Source: CAVYGM01 sp963768025 (GTDB lineage Bacteria; Bacteroidota; Bacteroidia; Cytophagales; Spirosomataceae). From it: a stretch of 64,000 nt of DNA. The notes under the pieces are model-generated. The model was given only the letters and a program-made list of their open reading frames with translations. It searched no databases and was not told where the DNA came from. Location: positions 310,001-374,000 of the forward strand of contig CAVYGM010000026.1 of the NCBI GenBank assembly GCA_963768025.1, given 5' to 3'. Position numbers and translations under genes: made by a program. This document shows positions 9,721-18,249 of this stretch, one piece after another; position 1 is the first letter of the stretch, and every line of letters begins with the position of its first letter.

Positions 9721-10378
9721 TTTCTACGTACAGATTTCGGTCTCGGATGAGCAAAAGGCCTATACCCGTCAGTTGGTGGAGTATTCGCTGGAGCATCATC
9801 GGGTACCGAATATTTGGGATAAGAGGAGCGAAAAGCAGAGGCACACCCGCCTGTTGCGCTTTACGGGTAGCCTGGGCGAAGTAGTTTTTGCAGATTTGTA
9901 CCAGCTTTCCCGTCCCCAGCGTTCTTTTGGCGCTACCTATGGTCAGGATTGGGGAGAGGATTTTGTTCTGAATACCGAGGATGGATTTTTCTCGCTGGAT
10001 ATAAAATCCATGAAGCGACAGACCGGAATCCTCGGGGCGGACTACGTCCTGAATATCCCCTCTTCCCAGCTGCATAAGCCAAATTCCCGCACAACCCATT
10101 ACTTTTGCCTTTCGTTTCATCAGGATCCTGAAGGAGGCACGGTAGCCTCCTTGCTTGGTTTTGTGGATAAGCAGGCGGTGGAGGAGGGTAAGCTGGGCTT
10201 TTTGTACAAAGCTGGAACCACCCGTATCCGGGCTGACAAGTCTGATTTTTTGTTTCAGGAAGATACCTACGAAATTCCCTTCCAGGACATCCGGTCTTTG
10301 TTAGTATCGGATCGAATCAGAGAAATGAAAGGATTTAAACTTTGCCAGTTGAGGCCACCAAAATCGCCAAACCCCTAA
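9710..10378 (+). CDS. Putative PD-(D/E)XK restriction-type endonuclease
   Basis: A 222-residue protein, start taken as TTG 9710, overlapping the previous stop; no ATG fits better. A PD-(D/E)XK-like core is visible: helix GSLGEVVFADLY with Glu57, Asp84 in GEDF, then FFSLDIKSMK with Asp97-x-Lys99, followed by YVLNIPSSQL and HYFCLSF, a pattern common in restriction endonucleases (nucleus strand after DxK, then a docking helix). The next gene, 56 bases on, is an adenine methyltransferase, so the pair probably forms a Type II-like restriction-modification unit. The recognition sequence cannot be deduced. It could also be a repair-type nuclease. Confidence 0.6.
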   Translation: MINNFYVQISVSDEQKAYTRQLVEYSLEHHRVPNIWDKRSEKQRHTRLLRFTGSLGEVVFADLYQLSRPQRSFGATYGQDWGEDFVLNTEDGFFSLDIKSMKRQTGILGADYVLNIPSSQLHKPNSRTTHYFCLSFHQDPEGGTVASLLGFVDKQAVEEGKLGFLYKAGTTRIRADKSDFLFQEDTYEIPFQDIRSLLVSDRIREMKGFKLCQLRPPKSPNP

Positions 10379-10433
10379 GAGGGCTTTTACATCTGCACCA
10401 CCGTATCCAAAAAAACCACGACTCGTTGACTTC

Positions 10434-11921
10434 ATGGCTTCCTTAACCCGTACCTACACCCAAAAAAAGCTACTTGGAAAAGTATACACTCCCGCCCATA
10501 TAGTTGAAAAAATACTCGACGAAGTAGGGATTCAAGGACCGGGCTTACTGGGGAAAAGTATCCTGGATCCGGCCTGTGGGGATGGGCGTTTTTTAATTGA
10601 GGTAGTCCAACGAATCATCCATTTTTCCCCGATTGAACACCTGACCGATAACCTGAATCAGGTACACGGCTGGGATGTGGATAAGGCTGCTCTGGCCGAT
10701 TGCAAAGCCGCACTCGACGAATTGGTTGCTCCTTTTGGTGTCCGGATTTCCTGGAATTTGAGTAAAAAAGATGCCCTTTTGCTCCATAGGGATACCAGGC
10801 AGTTTGATTTTATTATTGGCAATCCTCCGTATATCCGCATTCAACATCTTCCAGAAACTCAGCGGGTATATTTACAGTCCAACTATCATTTTTGCCGCTC
10901 GGGTTCAACGGATACTTTTGTTGCCTTTTTCGAATTGTCCCATCGTCTGCTGTCGCCTATCGGTCGTTGTGGGTTCATTACCCCCAACTCGTATTTCTTC
11001 TCCGAAACCGCCCGGCCCCTCCGGAGGTACTTTGAGGAAAAGCAAAATCTTTATTTGATAACTAACTATGGATCGGTACGGGTTTTTGATAATACGGGTA
11101 CCTACGCAGCCATCACGATTTTTGGTACACTTTCCACTAGCTCCTTTTGTTACGAGGTTAGCAACGAAAAGTTTGAATACCAGCGCCGACAAATTGGCTA
11201 TGATGAACTGAAACAAAATGACCTCTGGCAATTGTCGGTACAGAAAGCTAGCCAGGAAGAGGGAGCGCGCTTAGGCGATCTGTGCCGCATTTCGGTTGGG
11301 GTGACGACGTTGAGCGATAAAATCTATCTGTTTCGTGTACAAAAATACCTACCGGGCGGTTTGGTATCGGTAGTCTCAAAAAACGGAGTGGAGGCAATTC
11401 TAGAAAAAGAGATACTAAAACCGATCATCAAGGCATCCCGATTGAAGAAGGAGGATACCGGCATTTCTGAATACATCCTGTTTCCTTACCAAAAAAATGA
11501 AGCTGGTAAAAATACCATCCTGTCTGAAACCAAGTTGAAAACCAATTTCCCACAAGCCTACGCCTATCTGGTCAGTCAAAAAGGCAATCTGGATCGAAGG
11601 GATAATGGCAAGAAAAACGCGGTAGCGTGGTACGCCTTTGGCCGCGCTCAAAGCCTGGATACGTGTTTTGGTAAGAAAATTATTTTTTCTCCCATGAATC
11701 GGGAACCCAACTTCATTTTTTCCGAAAACCCGGACGCGCTGATTTACTCAGGCTATTTTATCAAATACGATGGGGAATATTCCAAACTTTTGGCGGTATT
11801 GAATTCTGCAAAAATGGCTGATTACATGGCCATCGCGGGCCGTGATTTTCGGGGTGGCTGGAAAGGATATAGCAAGAAAATCCTGGAAAACTTTCGAATA
11901 AACCCCGCCGAGCTGGAATAG
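10434..11921 (+). CDS. N6-adenine DNA methyltransferase (TaqI/Eco57I-like)
   Basis: A 495-residue gamma-type amino-methyltransferase. Motif X/N-terminal GKVYTPAHIVEKIL, SAM-binding motif I SILDPACGDGRFLIEV (about residues 43-58), and catalytic motif IV IGNPPYIR (about 128-135) are clear. The C-terminal half (from GARLGDLCRISVGVTT) resembles the TaqI-like target-recognition domain. No nuclease motif lies within it, so it is a stand-alone methylase rather than a fused Type IIG enzyme. Likely protects DNA against the nuclease encoded just upstream, or acts as an orphan methylase. Confidence 0.88.
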   Translation: MASLTRTYTQKKLLGKVYTPAHIVEKILDEVGIQGPGLLGKSILDPACGDGRFLIEVVQRIIHFSPIEHLTDNLNQVHGWDVDKAALADCKAALDELVAPFGVRISWNLSKKDALLLHRDTRQFDFIIGNPPYIRIQHLPETQRVYLQSNYHFCRSGSTDTFVAFFELSHRLLSPIGRCGFITPNSYFFSETARPLRRYFEEKQNLYLITNYGSVRVFDNTGTYAAITIFGTLSTSSFCYEVSNEKFEYQRRQIGYDELKQNDLWQLSVQKASQEEGARLGDLCRISVGVTTLSDKIYLFRVQKYLPGGLVSVVSKNGVEAILEKEILKPIIKASRLKKEDTGISEYILFPYQKNEAGKNTILSETKLKTNFPQAYAYLVSQKGNLDRRDNGKKNAVAWYAFGRAQSLDTCFGKKIIFSPMNREPNFIFSENPDALIYSGYFIKYDGEYSKLLAVLNSAKMADYMAIAGRDFRGGWKGYSKKILENFRINPAELE

Positions 11922-11983
11922 AGCCCGGTGAGTCTTCCCCGGAAGGCGCACAATACCTATTTTATATTATCGGGAGTTCGGCC

Positions 11984-11991
11984 TACATTTG
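11984..11991 (+). promoter_or_regulatory. Candidate Bacteroidota -7 element upstream of hisB
   Basis: TACATTTG fits the TAnnTTTG -7 consensus of Bacteroidota sigma factor, 72 bases before the hisB start. No clear TTG -33 element at the usual spacing, so support is weak. Confidence 0.35.
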
Positions 11992-12063
11992 AAAAAAATA
12001 TGATTGAGTGGAAAACCCAAGGTATCTATACCCCATCGGGATTCCTTCTAACCCCAATTAGAA

Positions 12064-13188
12064 ATGAAAAAAGTACTGTTCATTGATCGTGACGGCACCA
12101 TCATCGTGGAGCCACCTACCGATTTCCAGGTGGATTCACTTGAAAAGCTCGAATTCTTACCAAAAGCCATTTCCAACCTCCGCCGTATCGCCGAAGAAAC
12201 CGACTACGAACTCGTGATGGTGACCAATCAGGACGGTCTGGGAACAGACTCCTTTCCCGAGGATACTTTTTGGCCGGCCCAGAACAAAATGCTGAAAATT
12301 CTGGAAGGAGAAGGGGTGAAGTTTGCCGCGATTCACGTGGATAAAAGCTTTCCTCACGAAAACCGCCCCACCCGCAAGCCTGGGATAGCCTTGCTGACTG
12401 ATTACCTCAGTGGGGATTACGATTTGGCGGCGAGTTACGTAATCGGTGACCGGCTAACGGATGTTCAGTTGGCCTTAAATTTGGGTACCAAGGCCATTTA
12501 TCTGGCCGACTCCCTACCAGTCGAAGGGATATCTGAGGCCTTTCATACGGTGGTGGCCCTTACCACTCAGGATTGGGATGCGATATATGAACGCGTAAAA
12601 TTGCCTTCGCGGACGGCCAAAGTGGAAAGGAACACCAACGAAACCAGAATCACCATTGAATTGAACCTGGATGGAACCGGACGGGCCGAAAACCACACTG
12701 GGTTAGGCTTTTTTGACCACATGCTGGATCAATTGGCCAAGCATTCGGGGGCGGATTTGAACATAACGGTAAAAGGCGACCTTCATATTGACGAGCATCA
12801 TACCATCGAGGATACGGCGCTTGCCCTGGGAGAGGCCTACCGGCAGGCGATCGGGGATAAGCGAGGGATCAGTCGGTATGGGTTTTTGTTGCCGATGGAT
12901 GAGGCCCTGGCGCAGGTAGCCATTGATTTCTCAGGTCGGCCGTGGCTGGTTTGGGATGCAGAGTTCAAGCGGGAAAAAATTGGGGAAATGCCCACGGAGA
13001 TGTTCTACCATTTCTTCAAATCGTTTTCGGATACCTCCCTGAGTAATTTGAATATAAAGGTAGAGGGGCAAAACGAACACCATAAAATCGAAGCGATCTT
13101 TAAGGCCTTCGCTAAGGCTATAAAAATGGCCGTAAAAAGGGATTTGAAAGCCCTAAACGAGCTGCCTTCTACCAAAGGTGTTTTGTAA
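12064..13188 (+). CDS. hisB: Bifunctional histidinol-phosphatase / imidazoleglycerol-phosphate dehydratase
   Basis: A 374-residue fusion covering two steps of histidine synthesis in the cytoplasm. The N-terminal HAD phosphatase has FIDRDGTI (residues 5-12), MVTNQDGLG and the YVIGDRLTD motif. The IGP dehydratase domain starts near residue 186 (RNTNETRITIELNLDG) with the metal-binding DEHHTIEDTALALG and NEHHKIEAIFKAF histidine motifs and GLGFFDHMLDQLAKHSG. Length matches the bifunctional enterobacterial type. It stands alone here, over 30 kb from the hisG-hisD-hisC block. Confidence 0.96.
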   Translation: MKKVLFIDRDGTIIVEPPTDFQVDSLEKLEFLPKAISNLRRIAEETDYELVMVTNQDGLGTDSFPEDTFWPAQNKMLKILEGEGVKFAAIHVDKSFPHENRPTRKPGIALLTDYLSGDYDLAASYVIGDRLTDVQLALNLGTKAIYLADSLPVEGISEAFHTVVALTTQDWDAIYERVKLPSRTAKVERNTNETRITIELNLDGTGRAENHTGLGFFDHMLDQLAKHSGADLNITVKGDLHIDEHHTIEDTALALGEAYRQAIGDKRGISRYGFLLPMDEALAQVAIDFSGRPWLVWDAEFKREKIGEMPTEMFYHFFKSFSDTSLSNLNIKVEGQNEHHKIEAIFKAFAKAIKMAVKRDLKALNELPSTKGVL

Positions 13189-13267
13189 TTTTTTTGATAA
13201 TCATTCGGGCAAGAGCAATTCTATTTGTATTTTTGTAGGGTTAATTTCCCTTTAAAGCCCTTTTATT

Positions 13268-13372
13268 ATGTTCATGACTATTGTTGCCCTTGTATTTTAT
13301 GTAGTACTTCTGAGCGCTTCATTCATGGTAGGTCGCTGGCTGGAAAGTCATGAGAAGAGCTACAAACGCTAA
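13268..13372 (+). CDS. Small single-span membrane protein (34 residues)
   Basis: ATG at 13268 opens a 34-residue protein: one hydrophobic helix (TIVALVFYVVLLSASFMV) followed by a charged tail GRWLESHEKSYKR. A strong stem-loop starts nine bases after the stop, as expected for a real transcription unit. Family unknown; could be a short accessory subunit or regulator of a membrane complex. Confidence 0.5.
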   Translation: MFMTIVALVFYVVLLSASFMVGRWLESHEKSYKR

Positions 13373-13380
13373 TAAAATTC

Positions 13381-13415
13381 ACCAGGGAAAGTAACAAACA
13401 GGTGCTTTCCCTGGT
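13381..13415 (+). terminator. Stem-loop after small membrane protein gene
   Basis: ACCAGGGAAAG (13381-13391) pairs perfectly with CTTTCCCTGGT (13405-13415), 13-base loop. No long T run follows, so it may be a processing or partial terminator structure. Confidence 0.6.
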
Positions 13416-13444
13416 TAAGAATAGATTGTACTTATTAATTTGGA

Positions 13445-13729
13445 ATGAAACACGGACTTCTTATCATCCTTTTGAGCCTCTGTGTCATGAGCGTCATTGC
13501 GAATGGTAGAAAATTCGTGTGCGAGAATGACACCGTTCAGATCGAGAATAGTGAGGCCGCCGATTCTGATGAGTCCTCCGTGACTTCGTTTCATTCCCTG
13601 TTTTACCACGCCGTACGCTATAATCCCGCGTCATTGTTCTATACCCTGGATCTATTGGAGTACCGGTACTTAGCCAGTCCTACGGACGCCATTCACCTCG
13701 ATTTCTTTACACCTCCACCAGAGCTATAA
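13445..13729 (+). CDS. Small secreted hypothetical protein
   Basis: A 94-residue product with a signal-like N-terminus (MKHGLLIILLSLCVMSVIANG) and an acidic middle (IENSEAADSDESS). The opposite strand is also open over part of this span but lacks a credible N-terminus. No family recognised. Located between the small membrane protein and the SulP gene. Confidence 0.45.
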   Translation: MKHGLLIILLSLCVMSVIANGRKFVCENDTVQIENSEAADSDESSVTSFHSLFYHAVRYNPASLFYTLDLLEYRYLASPTDAIHLDFFTPPPEL

Positions 13730-13854
13730 CCCGCCTCTCGCCATTGCGCCGCTTGGTCGCAACGGCCCTTCAGGGATTTATTTCCTGCCTAAATTGACCT
13801 GGGTCTATTCGGGATAGCAACAACTTGCTAGGTAGATTTTCATGCTGATAATCA

Positions 13855-14109
13855 ATGGCTTATTGCCGATTATACGAAGAGTATCTGCAATTGATTCTTC
13901 CAAAAAACCTACGTCTTTTTAAACCGCAAAGCAAAATTATCTTACCTGATAGGATAGACGATCGGGGAAAGCCTTGCCTCTTCCGCTCGTTGGCCAAGCA
14001 GGCTAGTCCGCTTTTCCTGGAATTGGCTGTTTGGTATAACGGGCAAAGTCACCTAATCAGGATTAACCAAATGGAACGTATGTACAAGCTAGATGCTGTC
14101 ATAGCCTAG
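13855..14109 (+). CDS. Possible small hypothetical protein
   Basis: An 84-residue open frame starting at ATG 13855 inside the 447-base gap 13730-14176. The sequence (YEEYLQLILPKNLRLFKPQS, later ELAVWYNGQSHLIRINQMER) is protein-like with balanced charge but matches nothing I know. No evident ribosome site or promoter. The rest of the gap holds no other candidate. Confidence 0.3.
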   Translation: MAYCRLYEEYLQLILPKNLRLFKPQSKIILPDRIDDRGKPCLFRSLAKQASPLFLELAVWYNGQSHLIRINQMERMYKLDAVIA

Positions 14110-14176
14110 CAAAACTTGGGAAAAACTCATTTCCATGCTTCCACTTTAATGAAAAAGTATCTAATATTTTAAAAAT

Positions 14177-15754
14177 ATGACCTTAACAAACAAAAGTATA
14201 TTTGCCAATTTGAAAGCTGATTTCCCGGCTGGACTCGTGGTTTCCCTGGTGGCTTTACCCCTGTGTCTGGGGGTGGCGCTGGCTTCCACCGGCCGCACCG
14301 ACCTGTTATTTTCCGGAATTATTGCCGGTGTCGTTGGCGGGATCGTGGTTGGTTTTTTGAGTGGTTCTTCGCTTGGCGTAGCAGGACCGGCGGCGGGCTT
14401 GGTGGTTATTGTATTGAATGCCCTTGAAACCCTGGGTAGTTTCGAAGGTTTTTTGTTGGCGGTGGTCATAGCAGGGATCATTCAATTAATTGCCGGCTTT
14501 CTGAATGCCGGAATCATCGGCTACTATTTCCCTTCATCCGTAATTAAAGGAATGCTCGCGGCCATTGGTATCACCCTGATTTTGAAAGAAATTCCCCATG
14601 CTTTTGGCTATGACAAGGATTTTATCGGGGACGAAGCGTTTGCGCAAACCGACGGACACAACACATTCAGTGAGATTTACTATTCTATTCGGTATAGCAG
14701 CACGGGTGCCATTATCATTTCCTTGGTTTCCTTGGGGATTCTGCTCCTATTTGAACGACCCTTCATGCAGCGTTTCCAGCTCTTCAAGTTTCTGCCAGGA
14801 GCACTCTTTGTGGTTATTATAGGGATTATTCTGAATAATTTCTTTGGGGTAATTAACCCGGCATGGGTACTTGATGGAGAGCATTTGGTCCAACTGCCCG
14901 TGGCCAGTAACGCCCAGGAGTTTTTTGGATTCTTTACCCTTCCCGACTTTTCCTTCGTAACCAACCCCGACGTGTACATAGCGGGGATAACGTTGGCCAT
15001 AGTGGCTAGCCTGGAAACGCTCCTTTCGGTGGAGGCTACGGATAAGCTTGATCCTTACAAGCGGACCACGCCCACAAACCGGGAATTGAAGGCGCAGGGA
15101 ATTGGCAACATCGTATCCGGTATGATCGGCGGGTTACCCGTTACTCAGGTGATTATCCGCAGCTCAGCTAACATTAATTCGGGGGGTAAAACCCAAATGT
15201 CAACCATCATTCATGGTACTATTCTTCTCCTGACGGCCATGTTGATTCCGTTTTATCTCAATATGATTCCGCTGGCTTCCCTGGCCGTTATCTTGTTGCT
15301 AGTGGGATATAAGCTTTCCAAGATTCAGCTTTACAAGAAAATGTACACCTTGGGTTGGGATCAATTTATTCCCTTCATCGTTACAATCATCGCTATTCTC
15401 TCCTCGGATTTGCTAAAAGGCATTGCCATCGGGATGGTGTTTGCCATCTATTTCATTCTGCGCAAAAACTACAAACATTCCTATTATTACAAAAAGGAGG
15501 AGCACCAAGAAGGCGAAGTTATCACGCTTCAACTATCCCAAGAGGTTACTTTCCTAAATAAGGGAAGCATCGGGAACACCCTGCAAAATATACCGAATGA
15601 TTCTACGGTCATCATTGACGGAACGAAGTCGGTGAACATTGATTATGACGTACTCGAAATTATTCAGGATTTTAAAAACCATACGGCTCCCATGCGGAAC
15701 ATTACGGTAAAAACGCTGGGTATTGAAGGAGTAGAAGTGGTAGGCGGGCATTAG
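14177..15754 (+). CDS. SulP-family inorganic anion (bicarbonate/sulfate-type) transporter
   Basis: A 525-residue inner-membrane transporter with ten or more spans. The N-terminal signature AGLVVSLVALPLCLGVALAS and GSSLGVAGPAAGLVVIV match the SulP core, and ATDKLDPYKRTTPTNRELKA plus GGLPVTQVIIRSSANI match the second conserved block around the anion site. A C-terminal STAS-like domain follows (VITLQLSQEVTFLNKGSI, TVIIDGTKSVNIDYDVLEII). Bacteroidota members are often paired with carbonic anhydrase and considered bicarbonate transporters; no carbonic anhydrase gene is adjacent here, so the substrate is open. Confidence 0.9.
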   Translation: MTLTNKSIFANLKADFPAGLVVSLVALPLCLGVALASTGRTDLLFSGIIAGVVGGIVVGFLSGSSLGVAGPAAGLVVIVLNALETLGSFEGFLLAVVIAGIIQLIAGFLNAGIIGYYFPSSVIKGMLAAIGITLILKEIPHAFGYDKDFIGDEAFAQTDGHNTFSEIYYSIRYSSTGAIIISLVSLGILLLFERPFMQRFQLFKFLPGALFVVIIGIILNNFFGVINPAWVLDGEHLVQLPVASNAQEFFGFFTLPDFSFVTNPDVYIAGITLAIVASLETLLSVEATDKLDPYKRTTPTNRELKAQGIGNIVSGMIGGLPVTQVIIRSSANINSGGKTQMSTIIHGTILLLTAMLIPFYLNMIPLASLAVILLLVGYKLSKIQLYKKMYTLGWDQFIPFIVTIIAILSSDLLKGIAIGMVFAIYFILRKNYKHSYYYKKEEHQEGEVITLQLSQEVTFLNKGSIGNTLQNIPNDSTVIIDGTKSVNIDYDVLEIIQDFKNHTAPMRNITVKTLGIEGVEVVGGH

Positions 15755-15776
15755 ACCCACTGATCGTTGAACAATG

Positions 15777-15812
15777 AAAAAAGCGCCGGACATCAATTTC
15801 CGGCGCTTTTTT
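15777..15812. terminator. Bidirectional terminator between convergent genes
   Basis: AAAAAAGCGCCGG (15777-15789) pairs with CCGGCGCTTTTTT (15800-15812). A-run on one side and T-run on the other allow it to end both the SulP gene and the TonB receptor gene. Confidence 0.9.
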
Positions 15813-15822
15813 GTTGGGTAGC

Positions 15823-18114
15823 TTACTTCAAAAAATACGTTAAAGTAGCGCGGGCAAAGAATGGGCTTCCAGCGGTGAAATGAATTTCTTCGACGGGCTC
15901 CACTTCGTTTTTCAAGCGGCTGGTAGTGGCAAACTGGGTTTCTTTCCAAATGGTATTGAATATATTCAGGATAGATACCCCCACATTGTAGCGTTTTTTA
16001 GAATAGTTGACCTGGGCATCCGCAATAAAATAACCCTTGGCGGTGAGGCTGTAATCTTCGTTGGCCGGGCGATTTGCCATGTACCGGTACCGAATAGAGC
16101 CATTCAAGCCTTCGGTTTTGCGGTAGGTAAGGCCCCCGGAAGAGGTGGCAATCGGCGCCAGTGGAATGTAGTTATTCCCGATTTCTTCCTCCACGGAGCG
16201 GGGCTTTGTGACGTTAAAATCGGAATCCAGGAATAGGTACTTTGTGAGTTGGTACCGTACGGAGAGATCCAGTCCCTGCCGAACCGTCCGGCCACTGGGT
16301 TCTACTACGCCTTCATCCCCTACGTATACAAACTCCTGTTTCAACCACAGGTACCAGGCGGCGGCATTGAGATACAGCCTGGGAAATGGTTTCCAATTCA
16401 CGCCCAAATCACTGCCGTAGGCGGGTGGGAGGGTGCTTCTGTTTCCATTTTGGGCCACTACCACCCGAGTGTCATTGGAATGAAACCCCTTGCCTGTATT
16501 CAGGTAAATCTGGAAGTTTTTGGCGGGAGAATAATACAGGTTTACTTTTGGCGATAGGATCCCGGAGGTTGCTTTTCCGGTCGATGAATTCAGGAAGTCC
16601 TGGTACTTGTTTTGGAAGAAGTCGTAGCGGATTCCGGCGGTAAGGATGAGTTGAGAGCTAAGGGAAAATGTTTCGCTGATATAAGCACCGATGGTTGCCT
16701 CATTGATATCGCCCAGTTGCAGCGGCTCAGATACAAAGGTGCGGTTGATGGTACGGGACAGTTCCGTGTTTTGGGTTAGATCGTGGCGGTAGGTGAGTCC
16801 GACGGAGAGTTCGGTTGGGATATTCCCTAAATAGCCTGATTGGGTGTAGCTCCCTTTGTACCCAAACAGGTCGCGTTTTTCCGTTTGCCGTATTTGGTCA
16901 CCATTGACGGAATCAACCAAAAAGAAGGTGAAGTTGGAAAACAGGTCGAACTGGTACCTCGAATAATACACCTGATTTTTGAGAATAGCGCCGGAAGGCA
17001 ATTGGGTAGTTACTTCCAGGTTAGCATTGGAGCGGGAGGTACTTCCGCCTTCTGTATCGTCAATGGCCCCGAAATGGGTTATGAGCCCAGCCTCTACCGC
17101 GCGATCTGGGATTTGCCCCGAATGCTTCCAATTCGACGTAAAGTGCGACACGGAAGAAGTAAGAAACGAATGAGTACCTAGCCTTACATTGTATTTGGCG
17201 AGAAGATTCAGTCGCTTAAATCCTTGGGGGGAGTCGAAATAGCTGTTGCTGTAATTGTATTCCCCGGCAACATAGGCAGATTCGCCCTTTTCTTTCTTTT
17301 CAGTACTTAATAAATTCAACGCAGCTACGGTTCGGTAGGTGTCGAACTGTCCAACTTCGGCTTTCACAAAACCACGATCCAGGACATCCCTGGTGTGGAA
17401 ATCTACCCAGCCGGCAGTAGCAAAGTTGCCCTTTTCAATAGCGTAAGGGCCTTTTTTGAAATCAACGTGATCGACTAATTCAGGAATAACGAAGTGCAAA
17501 TCGGCGTAGCCCTGTCCATGGGCGTGGGAAACCATATTTACCGGTATACCATCCGCCGAGATCGCTATATCCGTTCCGTGATCAATGTCGAACCCCCTCA
17601 AAAATATTTGCTCGGCCTTGCCTCCACCGGCGTGTTGACCAATGAATAATCCCGGTACGATCCGCAGAACTTCCTGGGAGTTTTGGATGGGGCGCAGGTT
17701 GATATCTATCTGGCTAATGATTTGTTGCGAATGGGCCATGGGAGATTGTACTTGCACCTCCGTCAGGTTTACGGTCCCGGGCTTCATGAAGATTTCCAGC
17801 TCGGTACTTTCATCCGAACGGATTTGGAAGCTCTGACGGATTGGCAAAAAGCCCAGATAGGTAATTGTCAACGAATAGGCGCCCGGATCAAGGTTTTTTA
17901 TTTTAAATTCGCCGACGCTGTTGGTCAATCCATTCATCTCCAAATTTTCGATCAAAACCACTGCACCCACCAAGGGTAAACGAGTGTCCTGATCGTATAG
18001 ATGACCGTGAAGGGTACCCTGGTGCCCGAAGGCGATGCCACAAGATACCCCCATCATGCCCAGGAGGCAAGCAGTAAGGCGCGAAAAGGTAAGGAATTTG
18101 TACAGTAGATTCAT
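15823..18114 (-). CDS. TonB-dependent outer-membrane receptor
   Basis: A 763-residue receptor. After a signal peptide (ending near GIAFGHQ) comes a carboxypeptidase-regulatory-like domain (GHLYDQDTRLPLVGAVVLIE, GEFKIKNLDPGAYSLTITYL), then the plug (NSQEVLRIVPGLFIGQHAGG, AEQIFLRGFDIDHGTDI, DGIPVNMVSHAHGQGYADLH, VDFKKGPYAIEKGNF) and a beta-barrel ending with an aromatic-rich C-terminus (ATLTYFLK). The MVSHAHGQGYADLHF motif defines a recognisable receptor subgroup, but the ligand is unknown. No SusD partner is adjacent, so it is not a SusCD glycan system. Confidence 0.92.
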   Translation of the reverse strand: MNLLYKFLTFSRLTACLLGMMGVSCGIAFGHQGTLHGHLYDQDTRLPLVGAVVLIENLEMNGLTNSVGEFKIKNLDPGAYSLTITYLGFLPIRQSFQIRSDESTELEIFMKPGTVNLTEVQVQSPMAHSQQIISQIDINLRPIQNSQEVLRIVPGLFIGQHAGGGKAEQIFLRGFDIDHGTDIAISADGIPVNMVSHAHGQGYADLHFVIPELVDHVDFKKGPYAIEKGNFATAGWVDFHTRDVLDRGFVKAEVGQFDTYRTVAALNLLSTEKKEKGESAYVAGEYNYSNSYFDSPQGFKRLNLLAKYNVRLGTHSFLTSSVSHFTSNWKHSGQIPDRAVEAGLITHFGAIDDTEGGSTSRSNANLEVTTQLPSGAILKNQVYYSRYQFDLFSNFTFFLVDSVNGDQIRQTEKRDLFGYKGSYTQSGYLGNIPTELSVGLTYRHDLTQNTELSRTINRTFVSEPLQLGDINEATIGAYISETFSLSSQLILTAGIRYDFFQNKYQDFLNSSTGKATSGILSPKVNLYYSPAKNFQIYLNTGKGFHSNDTRVVVAQNGNRSTLPPAYGSDLGVNWKPFPRLYLNAAAWYLWLKQEFVYVGDEGVVEPSGRTVRQGLDLSVRYQLTKYLFLDSDFNVTKPRSVEEEIGNNYIPLAPIATSSGGLTYRKTEGLNGSIRYRYMANRPANEDYSLTAKGYFIADAQVNYSKKRYNVGVSILNIFNTIWKETQFATTSRLKNEVEPVEEIHFTAGSPFFARATLTYFLK

Positions 18115-18249
18115 ACACTCACACAGGGTTAATAATGGATAGAATGGAGGGCAAGGTGATAGGAAGAAGATGATGATACTACCTAATAAAAACCTTGCCC
18201 GGTACTACCCCTATATACGCTTATGTGAGTCAGAAAGATTGGGTGCAGC

